DNA from: Parastagonospora avenae f. sp. tritici 18332-5
Lineage: Eukaryota; Ascomycota; Dothideomycetes; Pleosporales; Phaeosphaeriaceae
DNA: 64,000 nucleotides
NCBI GenBank assembly: GCA_022559985.1
Contig: JAFJTR010000045.1
Location: forward strand, 1 to 64,000
Direction: 5' to 3'
The translations under genes were made by a program, and so were the position numbers. Positions 55,681 through 64,000 of this stretch are shown piece after piece (within the stretch, counting starts at the first letter, position 1; each line of letters starts with the position of its first letter). The notes below the pieces were generated by a model. It had not been told where the DNA came from, made no database searches, and saw only the letters and a list, made by a program, of their open reading frames with translations.

Positions 55681-57485
55681 CTAGGTCATAGTAACCTGAT
55701 GTGCACGCATTCGTTAGCTTGTGTGATACGGAGCAGTTGGTGCTCTTTGTTAGGGGGGATTAAAAATAACACGTACCAATTCTTCGGCGGAGACAGGGTG
55801 GATAGCCTACGAGAAGGGGACATGTTAGCGCTGATCGTTGTTCTCGTGTTTGTTCCCCCGCAACGCAGCAAACAATACTCCTTCGCTGCCGGCGTTGCAT
55901 ATGCGCACGCGGAGGTGTGGTAGTAATCGCGAGTAAGGGGGGATGGGGTACGTACCACACAGTTGTCGAAGTCTTTCTTTGTTGCGCCCATTTTGATCGC
56001 GACACCGAATCCCTGCAGAATCTCACTGCTGGCCTGGCCTAGAATGTGCAGGCCGACGACTTTTTCTTCCTTGCCGACGCAGACGATTTTGTATGCCGTC
56101 GGCTGCTTGTGCTCAGGGTCCATCATGGCGAAGTACATGCCGCTGAACTCCGTCTTGTATACCTTGACTTCGTCGCCGTGCTTTTTGCGCGCTTCGGGCT
56201 CGGTGAGACCAATGGAGCCGATTTCAGGATGCGAGAATACGACCGACGGAATATTTTCGTATTCGAGGCGAGCGTTGGGCTGGTTGCCAAAGAGGCGGTC
56301 AGAAAGGCGACGGCCAGCAGCAATTGCGACGGGGGTGAGTTCGAAACCGCGGTCACAGACATCACCAATCGCGTAAACGTTGGGCAACGAAGTGTTTTGG
56401 TAGTCGTCTGTGACGATGTGGTTCTTGTCGTTAAGCTTGATGCCAAAATCCTTGATCTTGAGGTCTTCAATTTCGGGGACGCGACCGGTCGCGAAGAGGA
56501 CCTCCTCGACTTCGACAGTAGATTCCTTCTTTGATTCTGTCTCTTGGTAGGTCACACGCTTCAAGCCGTTGCCAATATCTTCGACTTTGGTGATCTGAGA
56601 GCCCTTGTAGAGGTTGATGCCTTGACGCTCGTACTCCTTGGTTACAGCGTCCTGGATCATGGGGTCGAAGGTACGGAGAAGCTTGTCACCACGGATGAAG
56701 AAGTGAGTCTTTGACCCCAGTGCGTGGAGCATACCAGTCATCTCGACACCAATGTATCCCGCACCGCTGGTCGCAATGCTCTTGGGCAGCTTCTCGAGGT
56801 CGAAAAAGCCATCACTGCTAATGCAGAGCTCTTTTCCAGGAATCTCTGGTAGTTTCGGTCGCCCGCCGGTTGCGATCAGGATGTGTTTCGCCTTGATGCG
56901 CTGAACGCCACCATCGTGCAGGTCAACCTCGACCTCGTCCTTTCCGACAAACTTGGCCCTTCCGCGGAAATGCTCAATCTCGTCCTTGTTGAGGTTGTTC
57001 TCGTAGATGCCATTGAGACGCTTGACATATGCGTCCCGCTTCTTCTTGAAGTATGGCCAGTCGAACTCTGGTGCCCCGCTGACTTGGAAGCCGTATGCAG
57101 ACGCGTCCTTGAACGTCTCCGCAATGGCTGCCGCATTCCAGGTCACCTTTTTTGGCACGCAGCCCACGTTGACACAAGTACCACCGTACCGACTCGATTC
57201 GACCGCGATGACTTTGGCGCCATGCTTGGCTGCTCGTCGACCAGAAGCGATACCGCCGCTACCGATACCCAGCACGAGGTAGTCGCACTCCTTGGTGGCT
57301 GAAGACATGATGGTGGTGGTAGAGAAGTGGGACGAGAGGTTCGACAGTCGGGAAGACGCCACGGTTATGCGCGAGGTGGGAGTGAAGTGGGATCGTGCAA
57401 GGAAGCCCTTTGCGGCGGATGGTGGGGCAGTATAACGGAGACTCGGTGACAGAGCTCGTAGCCTATAGACAAATGTTCTGCGCAT
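55681..57485 (-). CDS. GLR1: Glutathione reductase
   Basis: An NADPH-dependent FAD disulfide oxidoreductase that regenerates reduced glutathione. Exons 55681-55695, 55777-55806 and 55956-57485 give 524 residues. The first 59 residues are Arg/Ser/Thr-rich and lack acidic residues (MRRTFVYRLRALSPSLRY), as in a mitochondrial presequence. Met60 (MSSATKECDYLVLG) could start a cytosolic form. The FAD-binding motif GIGSGGIASGRRAAKHG and the redox-active pair C104/C109 (GGTCVNVGCVPKK) are intact. The NADPH-binding region (GAGYIGVEMTGMLHALGSK), the ATGRVP motif and AIGDVCDRGFELTPVAI also match. The C-terminal HPVSAEELVTMT supplies the catalytic His-Glu pair but is split over two tiny exons of 30 and 15 nt, so naive ORF calling loses it. 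Confidence 0.93.
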
Positions 57486-58116
57486 TAGAGGGCGAAGTGG
57501 GGTACTAAGCTCTACTTATAGAATGACGCAAACGCAGCTAGAATGTAATGGTCAATTGAATGTTAGTAAGCCCAGTTGTTGGTCTGGACTGGTTTTGCTT
57601 GCAGAAGCTCGGAACTGTCCAAGACGCGGCTTATTAGAGAGCGAATAGTAGAGTAAGATCTGCGTGTAGCTTGTTCACTCTACCGGACGCGTCGGAAGTG
57701 TGCGCGTCAAGAAAATTGATTTGGAGTGAAAGCCGACTTTTCGAAGCTTGTTGATGACGAATAGTGGGATGAAGCCTCGGCCTGCGCCGGTTCCTTGCGC
57801 CTTACCGCATTCGGCATCGCCGCGGACATTACCTCATCGATTATAGCTCACCACATGCACACCACCAGCTCGCGTGAGCTACCCCATATACCCAATTGTA
57901 GATACGCCACGTGTAACTTTATTGATACTAGCTAATACAACCAGAATGCTCTCCGTTGAGCAGATTCGAGCTATCCACGACCTAGTGGGGCACATAGTAA
58001 ACGATCATACGATACCGTGAAGCCATACCGCACTACCACATCCACACCTCGAATCTCGATCTACTTTGACCCTCACCACCTCCTAAATCAATCCTTAACG
58101 CACCCCAACCTGCGAA
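57486..58116. promoter_or_regulatory. Divergent promoter region of GLR1 and a small membrane protein gene
   Basis: 631 bp between two start codons pointing apart. No specific binding site could be assigned by eye. Confidence 0.5.
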
Positions 58117-58566
58117 ATGGGCGGCAGACTCTCCATGCCCAAAGCCGCTGATGGCCTCTCCGAAATCTCCAAAGCCAGATCCAGCCTCCACCGCAACAAG
58201 GGCATCATCAATGGGCGCACCATAATGGCTCCCCTGGCAGCCCTGACTATGGCATCCCTACTCTTCGTCTACGCCCGCACATCAATCCGCGCCGCCAAAC
58301 TCAATGCGCAAAAACATCGCGAAGCCGACGGCGGCCAGATATCATGGCACAAGGAAAGCATGCGGAGACACGGCATGGCAGAGAGATTGGATGATGACCG
58401 AGGCACATTCAAGGAGGCTTTGATGGGCGATGTAGCGAAGAGTAGGAAGGAGAGGTTGGAGAAGGAGAAGAAAGAAAAAGCGGAAAGGGAGAGAATGGAG
58501 GAGTCGGGGACAGAGAGGAGCGATAACGACAAGGAGTTGAGGGGATTGTTGGGGAAACGGGGCTGA
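58117..58566 (+). CDS. Small single-pass membrane protein with charged tail
   Basis: An intronless 149-residue protein of unknown function. The N-terminus is hydrophilic (MGGRLSMPKAADGLSEISKA). One transmembrane segment follows at about residues 37-54 (MAPLAALTMASLLFVYAR), next to basic residues. The remainder is strongly charged and predicted helical or coiled-coil (KERLEKEKKEKAERERMEES), ending ELRGLLGKRG. The size, single helix and charged tail would suit a mitochondrial or ER membrane protein, but no family is recognised. A well-placed ATG and a coherent amino-acid pattern support it as real. Confidence 0.65.
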   Translation: MGGRLSMPKAADGLSEISKARSSLHRNKGIINGRTIMAPLAALTMASLLFVYARTSIRAAKLNAQKHREADGGQISWHKESMRRHGMAERLDDDRGTFKEALMGDVAKSRKERLEKEKKEKAERERMEESGTERSDNDKELRGLLGKRG

Positions 58567-58948
58567 GTGGCTATGAAAAAAGCTGGACTAATGGCGTATG
58601 AAATCTTTCTACTTTGTAAGTTACCAGTGTCTGTATATCATAATGACTTCGCAAAAGTAAAATCTATGATTCCACGACGCGTACACATGCACAATCCCTT
58701 TTTAAATCATTCAGGTACTGCAGTATACCAGCGGAACTCTCCAACCACCAGGACCCAATTCCGGCCTGACAATACGAAAGTACGCATTACCTCATCCATT
58801 ACCTACCTCAACACTCCATACCCTCTTTCCTCTCTTCTAATGCCCAAAATAGTCAAATGCGCCTAAGCTCCTTCCTTCTCGTCTCCACCTTCCACCTCGT
58901 CACCCTAAGCACAAATTTCTCCGACAGCATGTCCACCTGCCGCAATTC

Positions 58949-59541
58949 CTAATTCCCCTGCGCATCATCGCGCCGCGAGCGGACATGCGCCTCGACCAGG
59001 AAATCCAGCACCGGATGCCAATTCGGCAACGATGCGAACGCAAGGTTTACTGTATCAAAGGGCGCAAAGTAGTCGCTCAGCACGAATTTATCAAACATTC
59101 TGCTCCATATAACGGAGCGGAATTCCCGTGCGTCGATTTCCCAAGCGAAGATGTAGATGCGGATACATGCGTCGCCATCGAGGGGTTGCGAGGGGGATGT
59201 GCCCATCAGGCGGTATGTACTGGGAAGTCCCCGCGTGTACACCCAGTCGATGAAGATGTCGACTAAGGCGCATTGAATCACAATACTATCGATGAGGAGA
59301 AAGGGGACTTACACGCTCCGATATCCCACCAGTATGGACAGAGGAGTATTCCGGACTCGGGGTCGTCGGCGAAAAGATCGCGGAGCACGGTGGAGTGAAG
59401 CGATAGCATGGATGTGTTGAGGCTGTAGAGCGTTGAGCCGATCCCGAGAATTGTCATTCTGGGGTCGATGCGGGAGGTGGCGCTGAGGAAGGTTAGTGGG
59501 AAGGAGAGTGGGGAGACGGGGAGATGGACCTTGGTGTGCAC
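58949..59541 (-). CDS. BTB/POZ-like protein (5' end uncertain)
   Basis: Two exons (58949-59262 and 59313 upwards, intron GT-AG, 50 nt) encode at least 180 residues. The pattern resembles fungal BTB/POZ proteins. A strand-rich start (MTILGIGSTLYSLNTSML) is followed by SLHSTVLRDLFADDPESG. Then comes FDIFIDWVYTRGLP and a C-terminal half with IYIFAWEIDAREFRSVIW. No ATG is found at the 5' limit given (59541 reads GTG); an internal ATG lies at about 59457, or a further exon exists upstream. It is on the opposite strand from three related, more damaged copies that follow. Confidence 0.5.
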
Positions 59542-60206
59542 AGTGTTGATGAGGTTTGGGATGGCATGGTAAGGTATGTTGGTTTCTTCACGATATCTAA
59601 CAGTATGGCTGTGTTGATAGAAGGAGAAAGTCTGTGCAAGGGATAAAAGAGAGTAAGCATGATTTTATGGATATATCGCAAAATTTGCTTCGTGAATATC
59701 CTGTCGCTGATGTAACAAAACTAATTCTTTTTGCAAGGGTTACTGATGGTTGAAGGGTTTGTGTTTCCATGGTACAGTTTAGGGTCCTGCCCAACTAATG
59801 ACTATGCGGATCTATCCCAACTAAAAAGATTCATTCTGCGCTTCTATCATATGCTATCAGCTCGAATTTGGAGTATTGGACTTCTTCTAATCGTGGGTGG
59901 TTGATATTCAGCGCTACCTAACGCGTTTCCATGGTTCGATCTTGGGTCTTACCGGAAGTGGACAACCATGGTACCGATTACAACACAGTCATGAATTTTC
60001 TTCTCGCATTCGATTTTACTTAGATTCACCACACTGAACTTTATCCCTTCTCCCACTTTTGTTCTGTCGTAGTCAAAAGTATTGCAGAACGCTGTCTCTC
60101 CCTGTCTTCACTTTTCACACAAAGCATCCCGAGATTATTTCTCTCATTCCTCCTACCCTCGACCTTTTCGCTTGTATCTAGCAAGCCTAACACTACAATA
60201 ACAATT
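59542..60206. other. Divergent intergenic region within the BTB cluster
   Basis: About 660 bp. No further coding sequence is recognised. It presumably holds the promoters of the two neighbouring BTB-like genes. Confidence 0.45.
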
Positions 60207-60222
60207 TTCCGCTAGCGGAAAC
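60207..60222. promoter_or_regulatory. 16-bp perfect palindrome containing CCG-N4-CGG
   Basis: tttccgctagcggaaa is a perfect inverted repeat about 100 bp upstream of the second BTB-like coding block. CCG and CGG half-sites spaced by four bases resemble binding sites of Zn2Cys6 dimers. Function is inferred only. Confidence 0.4.
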
Positions 60223-60309
60223 CGACACTATAAACCTGTTTGACAATTCAGCTTTGTAAGCACAGCGATCGCACACTTCCCATTCCTCGTACTGATTCAT
60301 CTATCCTAG

Positions 60310-61006
60310 TTCTCAAGCCGGTGTACTTGAGTTCCGCGTTACCAATGGCAAAATCACCAAAACATACCACCTCGCCAAGGCTGCGTTGAGAAAGTACGCG
60401 CCTGGCCTACTCGATTCTGCGCAGCGCAAAAAAGGTCTGGATTTTCCGGACTGGATCATCGAGCTCGAGGACATCGACATTAACACCTTTGACGTCTTTG
60501 TGAAGTGGCTTAGGAAAGATCGCGAAGACGTCGAGGAACACATGGACGACTCGGGGGTACCTCTCGCAGATTTTGAACTTGACCACCTGGACAGCATCTC
60601 GATGATAGCCATCAAATCCTATGTCTTCGCGGTCAAATTCGCTATCAAAGGTCTACGCAGCAGCGCTCTCCATGGGCTGACATCATTCATGCGAGAGTGG
60701 GCCAAACGCGTTGAATCACCTGACTCTACGACATACTCTTCCGTTGACGTTAAGTTCGCACACAAGCAGATCGCGTACGTTTACAACGACTGTGAAGACT
60801 TTCCGTCTCTACGTCGCTTGATGGTGGAGAGCTTTTGTGCTGCGAGAATGGACAAATTGCTGACGAATGACGAGCTGTCTTGCTACCCCAGTATGTTCTT
60901 GGTTGAGTTGATGCAAGAAAAGGATGGAGAGAAATTGGTGGGCCGTTTGGTGAAGCGCGCTCAAAGTGATGAGCGAACTGAACCGAAAAGGAGGCGAGTG
61001 GATTGA
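60310..61006 (+). pseudogene. BTB/POZ-like protein, cluster copy 2 (start missing)
   Basis: An open block of about 232 codons. It begins after a probable 3' splice site (ctatcctag to 60309) with SQAGVLEFRVTNGKITKTYH and LAKAALRKYAPGLL, then DWIIELEDIDINTFDVFVKW. The C-terminal half has SYVFAVKFAIKGLRSSALHG and CYPSMFLVELMQEK, and a basic end EPKRRRVD like a nuclear localisation signal. The body is undamaged. A matching 5' donor (gtaagc at 60256) exists, but the exon before it has a TAA and no ATG in frame, unlike copy 3, which has a clean short first exon. The gene is either start-less or uses a first exon I cannot see. Confidence 0.5.
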
Positions 61007-61396
61007 GGTCGCGGTGCAGAAATCGTGAAGCGCTGAGGGACTCGGGCAATATGCTCAATAGAACTATACAACGGCTAGTAGGTAGAAACATGTATTGCCA
61101 CAGAATTTACCATTGCTGAGAACCTCTTTTAGTCGATCGGTCGTGATGAAGATTATGTACATACCTAGCACAGATCGCTAGCTCGATATGCGCCGCTCTG
61201 CATTTCTCCAGAAGTCATCTACAGTCTTGCCAGTTATTGGCCGGCTACTCTTAACTTACAGATCTTGCTTCTATCACTCACCGCAGCTTACTTCAATCGC
61301 TCTCAGTTGTCCCGCGCCGTTGTGCTTGAGGTTTATAAATCCCGACTTCCCTCCACTCCCCAGCTTCCCAACCTTCCACCACCACGATCGTCAAAC

Positions 61397-62151
61397 ATGG
61401 CTAAGAGCAAAGGCAACACAGATCCTGGCGCTCATGCTTCGTAAGTACGCTGTCACATCCTTTATGGCCAAGTCACTGAAGTATGTGTAGTCGCCTAACT
61501 GGCGTCGTCCAAATCACGGTCATCGAAGGCAGCAAATCCCAGGTTTTCTACGTCGCTCGCAGTCTGCTTGACGTCAAAGCGCCCAGTTTCTTGAGCGCTG
61601 TCGATCCCACAGAACATACTGAGCGTACGGCCGTCGAACTCACCGATGTACCAATCAAAGCTTTCGATTATTTCGTCAACTGGTTGGAAGGAAGCCACTT
61701 CAGCTATAATTGGCTACTGTTGTCCGAATCTACGTCTTTGGCGACAACTACGGCATACACACCTTGCGCGACCTTGTGCTAGATAAGATCGTGGAAGATA
61801 CCACGTCTTTCAAAGAGGACACGGACTTTCGCGGCTTGAGCCCAATCGGCTGGATAGATTTTGAAATGGTCATATATGTCCACGGCAACACACCGGGCAA
61901 ATTCACCTCTTCGCAACATTTTTGTGGATTTCTTCTACATGTTCACTAGCCCTCTATCGCCGACTACATCGCCTATGTCAAACTTATCAACCTTTCTGAA
62001 CCAATGCCCAAAGGGCTTCCTGATCGACCTCATGGTTCAGAGACTCAGCGCTGCGACCTGTGAGCAGTATTGTACACGAGTCGCAGGTACGAACAAAGAT
62101 CATCAACAACACGGAGACTTGCCGAAGAAAAAGAGGAAGAGGATAGAGTAA
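61397..62151 (+). pseudogene. BTB/POZ-like protein, cluster copy 3 (two frameshifts)
   Basis: A short first exon (61397-61440, MAKSKGNTDPGAHAS) joins by a GT-AG intron (61441-61490) to VVQITVIEGSKSQVFYVARS, the start of a BTB-like domain. After VELTDVPIKAFDYFVNWLEG the frame changes near 61705 to ATVVRIYVFGDNYGIHTLRD. It changes again near 61890 to SPLRNIFVDFFYMFTSP, FLNQCPKGFLIDLMVQRL and the basic end KKKRKRIE. No introns fit at either point. Aligned by eye, it keeps the same block order as copies 2 and 4, so it is a decayed paralogue. Confidence 0.6.
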
Positions 62152-62873
62152 TGAGATCATGTGGAAGCTCAGAGTCGACGAGTTGTCATCCATATGAAAG
62201 ACACTGCCACTGTTTTCCGCAAATTGGTACAACTTGGGGGCTGAGCTGAAACTGATGGGAGGCATATCTTGGGCAATGCTTGCGGACGAAAAACATTGTC
62301 GGCGAGCCCAGCCAATTTCTTTTTGTTCTCTGCATTTCATGTCTCTGTGACTGGACGAGTGCGTGTATGAAAGTCGGAGAGGTCTTCCGTGTTCGGGTAT
62401 ACAGGAAAGTACTCTTTTCTAATTACTCAAAAGTACTTCAATCCTTATCTTACAGGTTTGAACAATGCCTGTTATATTGCAGAGTGCTTTCCCTATGCCG
62501 CTAAATACTCATGACTTATAACCGGCAAGTTTGCTCGAGATGTGACCGAAGTATTGTACCCGAAAACGTGCTGATTGATTGCGACTTTAACTGTTGGTAT
62601 CAGAACACGAGAAACGTTTACAAAATGATGGCTTGCTGATTTCCGTCCAGACTTTTAGATGTAATTGCACCCTTGTCTCGGGTACGATTTCACCGAGCTG
62701 TGTGTCTCTCATGTCCGGTCATTTTATCGTCGATCGGCTTCTCTCACCTGGTAATCTGACATCCCGTCACTCACCTGGGCTGCTTTAAGACCCCTTCAAC
62801 AGTCTCAAACGCGAGTCATGTAAATACTGCCACCTACCTCTTCACTCCCTGCTCAACTACACACTGCTTCGAC
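62152..62873. other. Intergenic region within the BTB cluster
   Basis: About 720 bp, AT-rich, without a supported gene. Confidence 0.45.
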
Positions 62874-63535
62874 ATGGCGGAGACCACCTGTGAGTCTGGA
62901 GCGCCATAAGTTTCACATAGATGACATGTTCACCCATAGATTAACGTACACAAAGAACCCTGGCCGGCAATTACCAGATTACCCTCATCGAAGGCAACAC
63001 GGCCCAGGTCTTCTACATCGCTCGAAGCATACTCGAATTCAAAGTCTCCGACTTCTTAGCCACCCTCAACCCCACGTAATCCGATGAGCCACTCATCACG
63101 AAGATTGCCAATGTCGAGATCCAAAATTTCTGCACATTTATGAGGTGGCTTACTGCCAGACCTTGCGATCCGGATCCGCTGCTGTTCGCATTCGGCACTT
63201 TCGACTAGTCTACATTACTGCAAATGTATCAGATCTACGTTTTCTACTCCGAATACAATGTCCTCACTCTCCGCGACAAGACCGTGATGCTCAAGAACAT
63301 TGAAGCATACATAAAAGAGCATACATATGCGTTCGAATCGAGTTTCATATTCGCAAAACACGATGCGGAAAGGGTTGCGGTACTTATCAATTACGTCTGC
63401 GACCACTTTACACCTCATTCATCGCTGTACAACTCTTTCTTGATGGCATTTTGTTGCTCAGAGAAGACGTCCTTGAGCACAGGCGACAGGCTCATGCAGT
63501 ACCCAAAGTCGTTTCTTGCGGACGTTATGTTGTAG
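62874..63535 (+). pseudogene. BTB/POZ-like protein, cluster copy 4 (premature stops)
   Basis: The ATG at 62874 (MAETT) is followed by a probable intron. The BTB-like block NYQITLIEGNTAQVFYIARS then begins near 62970, very close to copy 3. A TAA follows LATLNPT near 63080 and a TAG follows FAFGTFD near 63208. Between and after them the frame stays family-like: IANVEIQNFCTFMRWL, MYQIYVFYSEYNVLTLRDKT and a late LMQYPKSFLADVML. Both stops could come from a C-to-T change of a Gln codon. It lacks the basic tail of copies 2 and 3. It is a pseudogene unless the stops are sequence errors. Confidence 0.6.
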
Positions 63536-63826
63536 AAGGCAGATCTCGAGAGTACCGCATGCAGCAGGAAACGAAGGAGGAGCACATAAGCTCCTTCTGC
63601 ATGAGTCCACATTCCCACGAACTTTGGGGTAGCAATTTGATAAGTTAGAAACCATGGGAGTGCACTATCGAGATACTCGATATGTACTTTAAAAAATCTA
63701 ATTGCTCTCATCCCTCATGTCTAAGATTATTCCACGGCCCATCTAAAGAGCCAACATGCTTCAGTGAATAGTGCGTTCGCGTTTCCGCTTACGTCGTGGA
63801 CTTCACAGAGTTTGCTTGACTTCTGA

Positions 63827-64000
63827 CTATATTTTGGACTTCACTGAGCTCATTACTTGAACATCGCCCTGGATTCTGTACCGACCTTTGAAGATGATCG
63901 CGCCGTCCTTCTCAAAGTGCAATCTCACCCTGATCTGCCGTTTTATGGGCTGCACCTTGGATTCTTTTGTTGAGGTTCGACCTGCCTTCACTGTCGTGCT
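63827..64000 (-). CDS. C-terminal part of an unidentified protein, runs off the window
   Basis: The minus-strand frame is open from the window edge to a TAG at 63827-63829, giving 57 residues. It contains QPIKRQIRVRLHFEKDGAI and IFKGRYRIQGDVQV. The mix looks protein-like but no family is recognised, and the start lies outside the window. Confidence 0.3.
   Translation of the reverse strand, partial: STTVKAGRTSTKESKVQPIKRQIRVRLHFEKDGAIIFKGRYRIQGDVQVMSSVKSKI

Overview
This window is nuclear DNA of a filamentous ascomycete (Pezizomycotina). Dothideomycetes is my best guess, made from gene content and not proven. The evidence is short introns of about 44-66 nt with GT-AG borders, both strands used without operons, and a set of typical fungal families: AA9 LPMO, HET, Zn2Cys6, DUF7918-type, extracellular cupredoxin and QutR-like proteins. 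I saw no tRNA, rRNA, CRISPR array or transposon open reading frame.

Layout. 0.4-7.1 kb is a decaying region: an M28 leucyl aminopeptidase with three in-frame stops, then three tandem DUF7918-like copies, each with frameshifts or stops. 7.5-10 kb holds an intact AA9 lytic polysaccharide monooxygenase and a YjlB-like cupin. 10.9-13.5 kb is SEC23 of the COPII coat. 14-15.6 kb has a small membrane protein and a relic C-terminus of a HET gene. 16.8-22.6 kb is a housekeeping block: a NOP15-like ribosome assembly factor divergent from an SMN homologue, then a secreted cupredoxin and a SERF-like peptide. 23.7-26.6 kb holds an intact HET protein and a split uncharacterised gene.

27.7-28.3 kb is a degenerate tandem repeat of about 168 bp. 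A 704-residue C2H2 regulator (29.8-31.9 kb) has about 4.7 kb of apparently gene-free upstream DNA. Next come a truncated multi-pass membrane protein (36.6 kb), a mitochondrial carrier (38.8-40.2 kb), and a QutR-like repressor followed on the same strand by a Zn2Cys6 activator (43.8-49.9 kb). 50-55.7 kb looks gene-free and contains a second degenerate repeat array at 52.2 kb. Glutathione reductase (55.7-57.5 kb) and a small single-pass membrane protein lie back to back. The last 5 kb is a cluster of four BTB/POZ-like genes, most of them damaged.

The conserved core genes (SEC23, NOP15, SMN, SERF, GLR1, the carrier) splice cleanly in frame, and their exon lengths sum to multiples of three. The broken genes are therefore unlikely to reflect generally poor sequence. 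They concentrate in lineage-specific multicopy families near both ends of the window, as expected for birth-and-death evolution, possibly with RIP-like C-to-T mutation. No complete new system is evident. The best leads are the two decaying tandem families, the QutR-like protein with a degenerate dehydrogenase domain but a nearly intact dehydratase site, and the two uncharacterised repeat arrays.
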